64,000 nt of DNA from assembly GCF_026913015.1 (NCBI RefSeq), contig NZ_JAPTYD010000001.1:1-64000 (forward strand), given 5' to 3'. Every line of letters starts with the position of its first letter. The first letter of the stretch is position 1. The position numbers and the translations under genes are program-made. This stretch comes from Paracoccus benzoatiresistens (GTDB lineage Bacteria; Pseudomonadota; Alphaproteobacteria; Rhodobacterales; Rhodobacteraceae). Positions 45,329-55,300 of the stretch are shown piece after piece. Below the pieces are notes generated by a model. The model ran no database searches, was not told the origin of the DNA, and saw nothing but the letters and a program-made list of their open reading frames with translations.

Positions 45329-45698
45329 CTTTGCCGGGCGCTGCCTGTGCGGCGCCGTCACCTTCAAGGGAACCTGGGCACCCGAGCCCGTCCGCGCCTG
45401 CCATTGCGGCCAGTGCCGCCGCTGGTCGGGCCATGTCTGGGCCGGAGCCGAGGCGACCGGCCTGACGATCGAGGGGCCGGTCAAGTGGTTCCGCTCCTCG
45501 GCCGAGGCCGAACGCGGCTTCTGCCCGGAATGCGGCAGCAGCCTGTTCTGGCACCAGCTGGGCGCCACCCGTCATGACGTGGCGCCGGGCGCCGTGGACA
45601 ACCCCACGGGCCTGCGGCTGGCGGGCCATATCTTTGTGGCCGACAAGGGCGACTACTACGACATCGCCGACGGCCTGCCGCAAGAGCCGCAGGGCTGA
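45321..45698 (+). CDS. GFA-family zinc protein (glutathione-dependent formaldehyde-activating type / CENP-V)
   Basis: 125 residues with the two zinc sites of the GFA fold: GRCLCGAV near residue 6, ACHCGQCRRWSG near residue 27, and GFCPECGSSLFW near residue 67. Some members are reported to join glutathione and formaldehyde, but most are uncharacterised. The 8-base overlap with the free-methionine-sulfoxide reductase implies coexpression, hence perhaps a shared thiol or redox role. Confidence 0.88.
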   Translation: MSDFAGRCLCGAVTFKGTWAPEPVRACHCGQCRRWSGHVWAGAEATGLTIEGPVKWFRSSAEAERGFCPECGSSLFWHQLGATRHDVAPGAVDNPTGLRLAGHIFVADKGDYYDIADGLPQEPQG

Positions 45699-45716
45699 GA
45701 CCAGGGAAGAACCCGC

Positions 45717-46343
45717 ATGATCTGGGACACGATGACCGCCATTCCCCCGGCGCAACTGGCCGCCTTTGTCGCGGGCGGGCTGATGCTGAACGTGGCGCCT
45801 GGCCAGGACGTGTTCTTCGCCAGCGCCTGCGGCATCCAGGGCGGGCCGCGCGCGGGGGCGCTTGCGGGTCTTGGCGTGGGGCTCGGGGTGCTGCTGCATG
45901 TGACGATGGCGACCCTGGGTCTTGGCGCCATCGTCGCCTCCCACCCCGGGACGCTGCTGGCGATCAAGTACGCGGGCGCGGGTTATCTGCTGTGGCTGGC
46001 CTGGAAAAGCTGGCGGGCGGGACCCGAGGGCCCTGCGGCGCGCGGCAGCAGCGGGCGCTGGAACATCATCTGGCGCGGGTTCCTGTCGAATGCCCTGAAC
46101 CCCAAGCCGGTGCTGTTCCTGCTGGCCTTCCTGCCGCAGTTCACCAATCCCGCCTGGGGGCCGGTGTGGCAGCAGATCCTGGGCCTTGGCCTGATCTTCG
46201 CCTTTACAGGCACGCTGGTCACCATGGCTTACGGCGTTGTCGCCGGCCATGCGGGCCATGTGATCGGGCAGCGCCTTGGCCTGGTCAACAAGGTCGCCGC
46301 CGTGATGTTCGCAGGCCTGGCGATCCGGCTGGTGGCGAAATGA
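45717..46343 (+). CDS. LysE/RhtB family amino-acid exporter
   Basis: 208 residues with six hydrophobic segments. It has the family signature early (VAPGQDVFFASACGIQGGPRAGALAG region near residue 28) and NPKPVLFLLAFLPQF near residue 118. Exports amino acids or derivatives; which one is unknown. The stop overlaps the ATG of the pseudouridine synthase gene (ATGA). Confidence 0.9.
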   Translation: MIWDTMTAIPPAQLAAFVAGGLMLNVAPGQDVFFASACGIQGGPRAGALAGLGVGLGVLLHVTMATLGLGAIVASHPGTLLAIKYAGAGYLLWLAWKSWRAGPEGPAARGSSGRWNIIWRGFLSNALNPKPVLFLLAFLPQFTNPAWGPVWQQILGLGLIFAFTGTLVTMAYGVVAGHAGHVIGQRLGLVNKVAAVMFAGLAIRLVAK

Positions 46344-46990
46344 CCGCCTTTGCCTATGCGCCCCCGACGGAAGCGCCGCAGGTGCTTCATGCCGATCACG
46401 AGATCCTGGTGGTCGCCAAGCCCTCGGGCCTGCTGTCCGTGCCGGGCCGGGGCGAAGGCAAGGACGACTGCCTGATCAACCGGCTGCGGGGCGCCTTTCC
46501 GACGATCCTGCTGGTGCATCGGTTGGACCAGGACACCTCGGGCGTCATGGTCTTTGGCTTGACGCCGCACGCGCAGCGGACCCTGTCGAAGCAGTTCGAG
46601 GGTCGCCGCGTCAAGAAGGCCTATGTCGCCCGCCTTGCCGGGCGGCTGGAGCCGAAGACCGGTCAGGTCGATCTGCCGCTGATCGTGGACTGGCCGAACC
46701 GCCCGCGCCAGAAGGTCGATCACCATGAAGGCCGCCCGGCGCTGACCGAATGGCGGGTAATGCGCGCAACCGATGACGAAACCCGCGTGCGCCTGTTCCC
46801 GCTGACCGGGCGCAGCCACCAGTTGCGCGTCCACATGGCCGAGATCGGCCACCCGATCCTGGGCGACCCGCTTTACGCGACAGGTGCCGCGGCGGATCAC
46901 CCCCGCCTGATGCTGCATGCCGAAAGCCTGCGCCTGCGCCATCCCGACAGCGGCGTGCAGGTCAGCTTCAGCCAGCCCGCGCCATTTTGA
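46340..46990 (+). CDS. RluA-family RNA pseudouridine synthase
   Basis: A 216-residue single-domain enzyme without an S4 domain, the layout of RluA, which modifies 23S rRNA U746 and tRNA U32. The catalytic aspartate is in LLVHRLDQDTSGVMVFG near residue 58. Other family blocks are EGRRVKKAYVARLAG, PLTGRSHQLRVHMAEIGHPILGDPLY. The ATG overlaps the LysE stop by 4 bases. Exact target not provable from sequence alone. Confidence 0.9.
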   Translation: MTAFAYAPPTEAPQVLHADHEILVVAKPSGLLSVPGRGEGKDDCLINRLRGAFPTILLVHRLDQDTSGVMVFGLTPHAQRTLSKQFEGRRVKKAYVARLAGRLEPKTGQVDLPLIVDWPNRPRQKVDHHEGRPALTEWRVMRATDDETRVRLFPLTGRSHQLRVHMAEIGHPILGDPLYATGAAADHPRLMLHAESLRLRHPDSGVQVSFSQPAPF

Positions 46991-47015
46991 GCCTGGGCCG
47001 GCGCGGGCGGGGGTT

Positions 47016-47468
47016 CTACGCGCCGATCACCTGATCCGCGACCTGTGCCGACCGCAGCATGTCCTCCAGGGACAGTGATTCGATCAGGATCAGGTAGGAC
47101 CAGAAAATCTCGGCAAAGACCTTGCGGATGCGGCAGGATGCCTCGTCCCGGCAGTCCTCGCAGCGCTGATAGGCGCGGCGCGACAGGCAGGGCAGGGGGG
47201 CGATCGGCCCGTCGATCAGGCGCAGCAGTTCCGAGATGGAAATGTCGCTGGGCCGCTTGATCAGCAGATAGCCGCCCGACCGGCCACGGATGGAACTGAC
47301 CATGCCGGCGTTGCGCAACTCCAGCAGGATCTGTTCCAGGAACCGCTTGGGCGTGTCCGAGCGGCGGGCGATCTTTTCAATGGTCAGCGCCTCGGGGACG
47401 GGTTGGGCAGCCTCGTCGCCCAGCACCAGCATCGCCTTCAGCGCATATTTCATCTTTTGCGTGATCAT
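47016..47468 (-). CDS. Rrf2 family transcriptional regulator with conserved cysteines
   Basis: A 150-residue winged-helix regulator: TIEKIARRSDTPKRFLEQILLELRNAGMVSSIRGRSGGYLL is the Rrf2 DNA-binding pattern. Residues near 93-112 hold C-x9-C-x2-C-x5-C (PCLSRRAYQRCEDCRDEASC), the cysteine set that binds an iron-sulfur cluster in IscR/NsrR/RirA-like members. Its spacing is closest to the CymR/RirA-like type. It could sense iron, sulfur or NO status; targets are unknown. The start at 47468 (MITQKMKYALKAM) is the family start. It is divergent from the Lrp gene, with 187 bases between. Confidence 0.88.
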   Translation of the reverse strand: MITQKMKYALKAMLVLGDEAAQPVPEALTIEKIARRSDTPKRFLEQILLELRNAGMVSSIRGRSGGYLLIKRPSDISISELLRLIDGPIAPLPCLSRRAYQRCEDCRDEASCRIRKVFAEIFWSYLILIESLSLEDMLRSAQVADQVIGA

Positions 47469-47655
47469 GGCCCACACTATGCCGAGGAAATACCCGACTC
47501 AAGGTCGAGATTTAGGCAAGGGATGCCCTCGATGGCATTTTCTCCTGCAAGGGCAGGCCAAGATGCGTCCATTGCAAGATATACGACAAAGACGCTAGAC
47601 TTTTGCTGTTTTTATGGCACCCTGAAGGCCAAGACGCCTGCCGAAGGAATTTCGA

Positions 47656-48129
47656 ATGAACAGCCTGGACCTGATCGACCGCAAGATCGTCGCCGCCCTG
47701 ATGGAGGACGCGACGCAGCCGATCGCGCAGATCGCCGATCGCGTGGGCCTGTCGCAAACCCCGTGCTGGAAGCGCATCCAGAAGCTGGAGTCGGCGGGCG
47801 TGCTGACGGGCCGCGTGGCCCTGGCCGATCCCGCCCAGCTTGGCTTGGGCTTGACCGTCTTCGTGGGGGTCGAGGCAAGCGACCATGGCGCCGAATGGCG
47901 CGATGCCTTCCTGGCGGCCGTCCGCAAGTTCCCCGAGATCATGGAAGCCTATCGCATGGCGGGGGAAATGGACTATCTGCTGCGCGTGGCGGTGCCGGAC
48001 ATGGCCGCCTATGACGACTTCTACCGCAGGCTGACCGATGCCGTTCCGATCAAGAACCTGACCTCGCATTTCGCGATGGAGCGGCTGCGCTATACCACCG
48101 CCTATCCCATCAATACCCGCGACCGCTAG
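47656..48129 (+). CDS. Lrp/AsnC family transcriptional regulator
   Basis: 157 residues. AsnC-type helix-turn-helix at residues 5-60 (LDLIDRKIVAALMEDATQPIAQ, then SQTPCWKRIQKLESAGVL) and a RAM ligand-binding domain ending with VPIKNLTSHFAMERLRYTTAYP. Such proteins sense amino acids. The target operon is not evident; no amino-acid catabolic gene is adjacent. A GAAGGA site precedes the ATG. Confidence 0.92.
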   Translation: MNSLDLIDRKIVAALMEDATQPIAQIADRVGLSQTPCWKRIQKLESAGVLTGRVALADPAQLGLGLTVFVGVEASDHGAEWRDAFLAAVRKFPEIMEAYRMAGEMDYLLRVAVPDMAAYDDFYRRLTDAVPIKNLTSHFAMERLRYTTAYPINTRDR

Positions 48130-48222
48130 AGATCGTTGTTCTCTTTGGCACAGGATCTTTGGGAACTAAATCACGACAATCTGTGTAGTGTTATGTGGAA
48201 TTAGAGAGGAAGGAATCGCACG

Positions 48223-48837
48223 ATGTCCAAGACCCTGATCGTTCCCGGCCTCGACGGATCGCCCGCCCCGCATTGGCAGGACTGGTGGGCCCGCACCGAT
48301 CCCAATGCGATGATCGTCGATCTGCCCGATCCCCGCCGTCCCGTCCGAGAGGCCTGGGAAGCGGCCCTGGCCGTGATGATCCTGCGGCATCCGAACAGCA
48401 TCCTGGTAGGCCATTCGCTGGGATCGGTGCTGATCGCCCAGATGCTGACCCGCTGGTCGGGGCTGAAGGTGCGCGGCGCCATCCTTGTCGCCCCCGCCGA
48501 TCCGCTGGCAGGAACCGAGGACTGCAAGCGCATCCGCCGCTTCGGCCCGCTGCCCGACATCGCGCTGGACGTGCCGGCGGTGCTGGTCGCCAGCCGCAAC
48601 GATCCCTGGATGTCCTTCGACCGCAGCCGGGATCTTGCCGAAACGCTTGGCGCCGACCTGATCGACCTGGGCCATGCCGGCCATATTAACATGGCCTCGG
48701 GCTTTGGTCCCTGGCCGGGCGGCAAGGTGATCCGCGACCGGATGCTGGAACAGACCGAGCGCCCTTCGGTCCTGCGCAGGCTGCTGGGCCAGACCGGCGC
48801 GGCCTTGTCGCGGCGCGCGCCGCTGGCAGGCACGTGA
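48223..48837 (+). CDS. RBBP9/YdeN family serine hydrolase
   Basis: A 204-residue alpha/beta hydrolase opening TLIVPGLDGSPAPHWQDWW. The nucleophile serine is in ILVGHSLGSVLIAQ near residue 66, the aspartate in VASRNDPWMSFDRS, and the histidine in IDLGHAGHINMASGFGPWP, all RBBP9/YdeN signatures. The substrate is unknown. The AGAGAGGAAGG site upstream sits in an AT-richer leader (48130-48222). The following small gene begins close behind. Confidence 0.88.
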   Translation: MSKTLIVPGLDGSPAPHWQDWWARTDPNAMIVDLPDPRRPVREAWEAALAVMILRHPNSILVGHSLGSVLIAQMLTRWSGLKVRGAILVAPADPLAGTEDCKRIRRFGPLPDIALDVPAVLVASRNDPWMSFDRSRDLAETLGADLIDLGHAGHINMASGFGPWPGGKVIRDRMLEQTERPSVLRRLLGQTGAALSRRAPLAGT

Positions 48838-48908
48838 TGGTCAGCCGCAGCTTCCAGCGCCATGTCGATCCCGATCCAAGCCCCGTCATCGATTTCGGAG
48901 TGCCCTAC

Positions 48909-49052
48909 ATGTTCGACATCCAGACCGAACTGCACCTGCGCCGCGCCGAACGCGAGGCCGCGACCTGCCACGACGCCAGCCGCGCCACCCGCGCGATCCT
49001 GATCGCGGCGAACCTGTCAGCCCTGTCCTTGCTGGCTGCAACGCTGCTCTGA
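48909..49052 (+). CDS. Small single-helix membrane protein
   Basis: A 47-residue frame (MFDIQTELHLRRAEREAATC start) ending in a hydrophobic helix ILIAANLSALSLLAATLL, preceded by GGAG 9 bases upstream. An open frame starts at 48834 overlapping the hydrolase gene, but the internal start has the better site. The family is not recognised. It sits between the hydrolase and the FAD protein and may be cotranscribed with both. Confidence 0.55.
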   Translation: MFDIQTELHLRRAEREAATCHDASRATRAILIAANLSALSLLAATLL

Positions 49053-49067
49053 ACCCTGCGAGGCCCC

Positions 49068-50468
49068 ATGACCGTTGATCCGATCCTGATGGCTCCCCTG
49101 GCCCCGCTGGCGGAGGGCGCCGGCCCCCATGTCGTGGTCATCGGCGGCGGCGCCAGCGGCGTCCTGATGGCCGCCCACCTTTTGCGCGATTCGCAAGGGC
49201 AGGCCAAGGTCACGATCATCGAAGGGCGGCACATGCTGGGCTGCGGCATCGCCTATTCGACCGACGATCCCGACCACCTGCTGAACACCCGCGCCATCAG
49301 CATGAGCGCCTTTCCCGACCAGCCGCGCCATTTCTGCGACTGGCTGGCCGAACAGGGCATCCCCCTCGGCCCGCAGCCCGGCGACAGCTTTGTCAGCCGA
49401 TCGACCTATGGCGCCTACATGGCCAGCCTGATCGAGCCCTGGTCGCGTGGCGAGGGTCCCCGTCGGCTGCGCTGCCTGCGCGATCTTTGCGTGGGTCTGA
49501 CGCAGGACGCCAAGGGCGTCACCGCGCATCTGTCGGACGGCCAGGGCATCCGCGCCGACATGGCGGTCCTTGCCACGGGCCATGCGCTGCCCGAACCCGA
49601 CCCCCAGGGCCTGGTGCAGGGGTCCTGGGAACAGGGCGAACCGCCGGACCGGGACGATCGGGTGGTGATCGTGGGGTCGGGCCTGTCGATGATCGATCAG
49701 GCGCTCAGCCTGCTGCGCCGGGGACACCGGGGCGAGATCCTGGTGGTTTCGCGCCGTGCGCAACTGCCGCGCGTTCATGCCATAACGCGGCCCCTGCCTG
49801 TGGCGCTCGAGGATATTCCGCTGGGCGCGCCGGTCAGCCGGCTGGTGGCCTGGCTGCGCGCGCTGGCCGCCCGGGCCGAGGCGGCGGGTGGCACCTGGCG
49901 CGACGCGATGGACGGGGTGCGCCCGCATATCCGCGCGATCTGGCAGGCGCTGCCCCTTGCCGAACGTGCCCGCTTCCTGCGCCATGCGGCATCGTGGTGG
50001 GAGGTTCATCGCCACCGCCTGCCCCCGGAAAGCGCGGCCCCGATCCGCGCCGCGATCAGGACCGGGCGCATGCGCCTGCTGGCAGCAAGCTTCCAGGGCG
50101 CCGGGCGCGATGCCGAAGGGCAGTTGCAGGCCGTCATCCGATGTCGCGGCAGCCGGGCCGAACAGCGCGTCGGATGCGCGCGCATCATCGATTGCCGGGG
50201 CATCCGGCGCGATCCCGAACGGAATGCCACGCCCGTGGTCGGCAGCCTGCTGCGCGACGGCCGGGCGCGCATCGATCCGCTTCGCCTGGGCCTGGATGTC
50301 AGCCCCGACGCGGCCGTCATCGATGCGCAGGGCCAGCCGTGGGAGCGGATTTTCGCCATCGGTCCCGCATCCCGGGCGGCCTTCTGGGAAATCACCGCCA
50401 TTCCCGACATCCGCGACCAGACGGCGCAGCTGGCGCGACAGTTGATCGCGCTTTCGGCGCGCGCCTAG
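49068..50468 (+). CDS. FAD/NAD(P)-binding protein
   Basis: 466 residues. N-terminal Rossmann motif HVVVIGGGASGVLMAAHLL near residue 21 for FAD, then LGCGIAYSTDDPDHLLNTRA, and a second nucleotide fold RVVIVGSGLSMIDQALSLL near residue 200. This is the pattern of the FAD-NAD(P)-binding (HcaD/pyr-redox_9-like) group, often of unknown substrate. No membrane segment. Starts 15 bases after the small membrane protein. It converges with the TetR gene, overlapping it by 4 bases. Confidence 0.85.
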   Translation: MTVDPILMAPLAPLAEGAGPHVVVIGGGASGVLMAAHLLRDSQGQAKVTIIEGRHMLGCGIAYSTDDPDHLLNTRAISMSAFPDQPRHFCDWLAEQGIPLGPQPGDSFVSRSTYGAYMASLIEPWSRGEGPRRLRCLRDLCVGLTQDAKGVTAHLSDGQGIRADMAVLATGHALPEPDPQGLVQGSWEQGEPPDRDDRVVIVGSGLSMIDQALSLLRRGHRGEILVVSRRAQLPRVHAITRPLPVALEDIPLGAPVSRLVAWLRALAARAEAAGGTWRDAMDGVRPHIRAIWQALPLAERARFLRHAASWWEVHRHRLPPESAAPIRAAIRTGRMRLLAASFQGAGRDAEGQLQAVIRCRGSRAEQRVGCARIIDCRGIRRDPERNATPVVGSLLRDGRARIDPLRLGLDVSPDAAVIDAQGQPWERIFAIGPASRAAFWEITAIPDIRDQTAQLARQLIALSARA

Positions 50469-51058
50469 ACCTGCGCCAGATAGCCGCGCAGCACCTGCAG
50501 CTTGGCGGCGGCGACATCGACGATGCTGTCGGCCGACATCGCGTCGTCATTGGCCCAGATGCGGAAGGTATCGCCCAGGGCATGCGAGATCGCCTCGGCC
50601 AGCAGTTCCGCGTCGGATCGCGCATCCTCTCCGACCCTGGTCACGGCCAGGTCCGCGATCTGGTCGCGCAGGCGTCTGAGCGATCCATAGAAGATCGGCA
50701 GCAGCTCCGGCGCCGTTCCCAGCAGCCGGTCGATCAGTTGCGAGGTGCCGCGGTCCAGGTCGCTGTTGTTCAGCAACTGCCGCAGCGCCTGCAGCAGGTC
50801 GGCCAGCAGCGGCCCGGACGAGGCGCGGAACCAGGCCACCGTTTCCTCGTCGAAGCAGGGTGCCTGGCCCACGATCGCCGTATCCCTGTTCAGGTAATAG
50901 TTGAAGAAGGTGCGCTGGCTGATGCCCGCCTCGGCGGCGATCATCTCGGTCGTCACCAGGTCATGGCCGTGCCGCAGGGACAGGGTCAGGGCTGCCCGTT
51001 GGATCTCGCGCGAGGTCTGCAACCTCCGGCGATCACGAAGCGTTGATTTCCCGGCCAT
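50465..51058 (-). CDS. TetR/AcrR family repressor of the adjacent RND pump
   Basis: 197 residues with an N-terminal helix-turn-helix of TetR type: TSREIQRAALTLSLRHGHDL then MIAAEAGISQRTFFNYY near residues 37-55, and a C-terminal ligand domain. It is divergent from the pump genes across a 114-base gap that holds a large inverted repeat, so it most likely represses the pump and itself. The start at 51058 (MAGKSTLRDRRR) follows a G-run; nearby alternative starts are weaker. Confidence 0.9.
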   Translation of the reverse strand: MAGKSTLRDRRRLQTSREIQRAALTLSLRHGHDLVTTEMIAAEAGISQRTFFNYYLNRDTAIVGQAPCFDEETVAWFRASSGPLLADLLQALRQLLNNSDLDRGTSQLIDRLLGTAPELLPIFYGSLRRLRDQIADLAVTRVGEDARSDAELLAEAISHALGDTFRIWANDDAMSADSIVDVAAAKLQVLRGYLAQV

Positions 51059-51092
51059 ATCGCCATCCCCCCATATATTCACCAAAAGCAAA

Positions 51093-51121
51093 TATTGCAC
51101 AGTATGCATCCTTGTGCAATA
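51093..51121. promoter_or_regulatory. Probable TetR operator between regulator and RND pump
   Basis: Perfect 8-base arms TATTGCAC (51093-51100) and GTGCAATA (51114-51121) are separated by 13 bases. The repeat lies in the locally AT-rich divergent promoter region, the natural place for a TetR-family dimer to control both directions. Confidence 0.7.
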
Positions 51122-51172
51122 CGGAGCGCGGGCTGTCCCGCCCTGACCCCTCCCTGCGTCAAGGAACCACCG

Positions 51173-52366
51173 ATGTCCCGTATCCATCCCCTGCTGTGCC
51201 TGTCGCTGATCGCGCTGTGGTTCCTGTCCATCCCAGGCCATGCGCAGGAGGGTCAGATGCCGCCGCCCGCCGTGGGGGTGGTCACGGTCCAGTCCCAGCA
51301 GGTGCCGCGCATCCTGACATTGCCGGGCCGGGCGGTGGCAAGGGCCGACGCCGCGATCCGCCCCCGCGTGGGCGGGCTCATCACCGAGATCCTGTATCGG
51401 CCCAGCACCGCGCTCGAGCAGGGTGCGCCCATGTTCCGCATCGATCCGACCACCTACCGGGCCAATCTTTCCAGGGCCGAGGCCGAGGTCACCTCGGCCC
51501 GCGCGGCGCTGACGCAGGCCGAAACCTCGTTCGGCCGGACCGAGCAGCTGCTGGGATCGGGCACCACGCAGGCGCAGGTGGACCAGGCGCGCGCGACGCT
51601 GGAGCAGGCCCGGGCGGCGCTGCAGGCGGCCGAGGCCGCACGGACCCTGGCGCAGGCGGAGCTGGACTGGACCACCGTGACCAGCCCCATCGAGGGCATG
51701 GCCAGCGTGGCCGAGGTCTCGGTCGGCGATCTGGTCACCGCGAACCAGTCCGAGGCCATGGCGACCGTCACCCGGCTGGATCCGATCGAGGTGGACATGT
51801 ACGAGCCCTCGGCCCGGATGCTGTCGGTCATGGGCGACATCAGCGAAGGCCGCCTGAAACTCAGCGAGACGATCCAGGCGACGCTGACGTTGGAAACGGG
51901 GGAAACCTATGCCGCGACGGGCGAGCTGGTCGCGCCGGGCTTCACCGTCTCGACCTCGACCGGGGCGGTGGACACGCGGTTCCGCTTTGACAACCCGCGC
52001 CGGCTGATCCTGCCCGGCATGTTCCTGCGCGGCCAGATCAACCTGGGCACGACCGAGGCCTTTCTGGTCACCCAGAACGCCGCATCGCGCGACAAGACCG
52101 GCCAGCTTTCGGCCTGGGTCGTCCGCGACGGCAAGGCCGTGCAGGTCAAGCTGACCGACAACGGCACCTACCAGAACCACTGGATCGTCACCGCCGGGCT
52201 GCAGTCGGGCGATCTTCTGGCGGTGGACAACCTGTCCAAGCTGACCGAGGGGGCCGCCGTGACCACCGTTCCCGTGTCCGTGGACGAGAACGGTGTGGTC
52301 CAGGAACAGGCGGCCGAGACGCCGGACCGGGCCACCCCGGCCCAGCCTGCTCCGAGCGCAGGATAA
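51173..52366 (+). CDS. RND efflux periplasmic adaptor (AcrA/MexA type)
   Basis: 397 residues with a signal peptide (LLCLSLIALWFLSIPGHAQ) and no clear lipobox. The lipoyl half RADAAIRPRVGGLITEILY, the alpha-hairpin rich in alanine and glutamine (residues 105-165), the second half VTSPIEGMASVAEVSVGD, and the barrel domain LRLILPGMFLRG (read as RRLILPGMFLRGQ) follow in family order. It links the RND permease to the outer-membrane factor encoded downstream. First gene of the pump operon behind the TetR operator; AAGGA site upstream. Confidence 0.93.
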   Translation: MSRIHPLLCLSLIALWFLSIPGHAQEGQMPPPAVGVVTVQSQQVPRILTLPGRAVARADAAIRPRVGGLITEILYRPSTALEQGAPMFRIDPTTYRANLSRAEAEVTSARAALTQAETSFGRTEQLLGSGTTQAQVDQARATLEQARAALQAAEAARTLAQAELDWTTVTSPIEGMASVAEVSVGDLVTANQSEAMATVTRLDPIEVDMYEPSARMLSVMGDISEGRLKLSETIQATLTLETGETYAATGELVAPGFTVSTSTGAVDTRFRFDNPRRLILPGMFLRGQINLGTTEAFLVTQNAASRDKTGQLSAWVVRDGKAVQVKLTDNGTYQNHWIVTAGLQSGDLLAVDNLSKLTEGAAVTTVPVSVDENGVVQEQAAETPDRATPAQPAPSAG

Positions 52367-52372
52367 TTTCAC

Positions 52373-55300
52373 ATGGCCCGCTTCTTCATTCGCCGCCCCG
52401 TCTTCGCATGGGTCCTGGCCTTCGTGACCATGCTGGTCGGCGCCCTTGGCCTGCAAAGCCTCGCGATCGAGCAATATCCCCAGATCGCCCCCACCACCGT
52501 CCGCATCAGCGCGACCTATACCGGCGCCTCGGCCGAGATCGTGGAGAACTCCGTCACCACCGTCATCGAGGACGCGATGACCGGGATCGACGGGCTGATC
52601 TACATGACATCGAACTCGACGCCGGGATCGGCCTCGGTGTCGCTGACCTTCGACGACACGGTCGATGCCGACATCGCGCAGGTGCAGGTGCAGAACAAGC
52701 TGCAGCTTGTCACCAGCCAGCTGCCCGACATCGTGCAGCAGCAGGGGGTGAACGTGTCGCGCTCGACCTCCTCGATCCTGCTGGTCGGGGCGCTGACCAG
52801 CACGGACGGCAGCTATTCCTCCGTGGAACTGGGCGACCTGGTGTCCCAGATGATCGAGGACCCGGTCAAGCGGACCCCGGGCGTCGGCTCGATCAACACC
52901 TTCGGGTCCGGCTATGCGATGCGCATCTGGCTGGATCCGATGAAGATGGCGCAATACCAGGTCACGCCCGCCGACGTGACCGCCGCCGTGTCCGAACAGA
53001 ACACCAACGTCACCGTGGGCGACCTGGGCGCCGAGCCCTCGGCCGAGGGCCAGCGGCTGACCATGACCCTATCGGCGCAATCGCAGTTTTCATCCGTCCA
53101 GGAATTCGAGCGGATCCTGCTGCGCGTGGATCCGGACGGATCGACCGTCTTCCTGGGCGATGTCGCCCGGATCGAGATCGGGCAGGAAAGCTATGGCGGG
53201 GCGGCGCGCCACAACGGCAACCCGGCGGCGGGCTTTGGCGTGAACCTGGCCACCGGCGCCAATGCGGTGGACACGGCCCATGCCGTGCGCGACGTGATCG
53301 ACGGCATCGCGGCCTCGCTGCCTGCCGGTGTCGAGGTCGTCTATCCCTATGACACCGCGCCCTTCGTGGAGAAGTCGATCCACCAGGTCTACAAGACCCT
53401 GGCCGAGGCCGTGGTCCTGGTCTTCCTGGTGATCCTGGCCTTCCTGCAAAGCTGGCGCGCGACGATCATCCCGGTGATCGCCATTCCGGTCGTGCTTCTG
53501 GGCACTTTCGGCGTCCTGGCGGCGGCGGGCTTTTCCATCAACACCCTGACCATGTTCGCCCTGGTCCTCGCCATCGGCCTTCTGGTCGACGATGCCATCG
53601 TCGTGGTCGAGAACGTCGAGCGCGTGATGGAGGAGGAGGGCCTGGACCCGGTCGAGGCCACGCGGAAAAGCATGGACGAGATCACCTCGGCCCTGGTCGG
53701 CATCGTGATGGTGCTGTCGGCGGTGTTCCTGCCCATGGCCTTCATGTCCGGCGCGACGGGGGTGATCTATCGGCAGTTTTCCTTGACGATCATCACCGCG
53801 ATGGTGCTGTCGCTGGGCGTCGCGGTGATCCTGACGCCCGCGATGTGCGCCAGCCTTCTGCGGCCGCGCAAGCATGGCGACGGGATCGCGCCGGCGCGCT
53901 GGTTCAACCGCAACCTGGACCGCGCCACCAACGGCTATGGCTCCGTCGTGTCCCGGCTGGTGCACCGCCCGTTCCGGATGCTGGTGGTGCTGGCCGTTAT
54001 CGGCTTCGGCGTCGCCGCGCTTTACCAGAAGCTGCCGGGATCCTTCCTGCCGGACGAGGATCAGGGCGTGATGATGGTGATGATCGAGACGCCCGACGGA
54101 TCGACCACCGCCCAGACCCTGGCCCTGGTCGAGAAGGTCGAGGAATACCTGCGCGTGCAGGAGGCCGACACGGTCGAATCGACCTTCTCGGTCCTGGGCT
54201 TCAGCTTCGGCGGATCGGGCCAGAACAGCGCCATGCTGTTTGCCAAGCTGCGCGAATACAAGGATCGGCCGGGCCTTGACGTGGCATCCCTGGTGACGCG
54301 CGCGAACGGACATTTCTTCATGAACAACCGCGCGGGACAGGCCTATTTCCTGCAACCCCCGGCGATACCGGGCATGGGCGCATCCTCGGGCTTCTCGATG
54401 TATCTGGTCGATCAGTCCGGACGCGGGCAAGAGGCGCTGACGGCCGCCGCCGACCAGCTGGTCGCGACCGCCCAGGAAGACGGCCGCGTCACCAACCTGC
54501 GCGGCAACGAGGCGCCCTTTGAGACCTCCCTGCGGCTGGACATCGACCAGCAGAAGGCCGCGGCCTTCGGGCTGTCGATCTCGGAGGTGAACGCCATGCT
54601 GTCCGTGATCTTCTCGGGGCGCGAGGTGAACGACTTTGCCTTGGGCACGGAACTGCGCCCCGTGATCGTCCAGGGCGAGGCCTATGCCCGCTCGCAGCCC
54701 GAGGATATCGACCGCTGGTTCGCCCGCAATTCCGACGGCGACATGGTCAATTTCGGGGCTTTTTCCACGCGTGCCTGGGACCAGGAACCGCAGGCCCTGA
54801 CACGCTATGGCGGCACCCGCGCGCTGGAGCTGTCGGGGGCGGCGACGCAGGGCCTGTCCTCGGGCGCGGCCATGTCCGCCATGGAGGAGATGGTGGCCGA
54901 CATGGAGGGCGGCTATGGCACCGCCTGGACGGGGCTGTCCTATCAGGAACGGCTGTCGGGGAACCAGGCGCCGGTGCTGTTCGCACTGTCCGCCTTGGTC
55001 GTCTTCCTGGCGCTGGCCGCGCTTTACGAAAGCTGGACGGTGCCGCTGGCGGTGATGCTGACCGTGCCCATCGGCATCCTGGGGGCCCTGCTGGCGGCGC
55101 TGTTCTTCGGCCAGTCGAACGACGTCTACTTCAAGGTCGGCCTTCTGACCACCATCGGCCTTGCCGCGCGGAACGCCATCCTGATCGTGGAATTCGCGCA
55201 GGCCCTGGTGGGCCAAGGGCGCCCCTTGCTGGAGGCCGCCATCGAGGCGTCCAAGATGCGCCTGCGTCCGATCCTGATGACCACCTTCGCCTTCATGCTG

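Noticed and set aside
53090-55216. 708-codon minus-strand frame opposite the RND permease
   Set aside because: Antisense of a certain RND gene. The translation is His/Gln/Asp-rich and has no recognisable fold.
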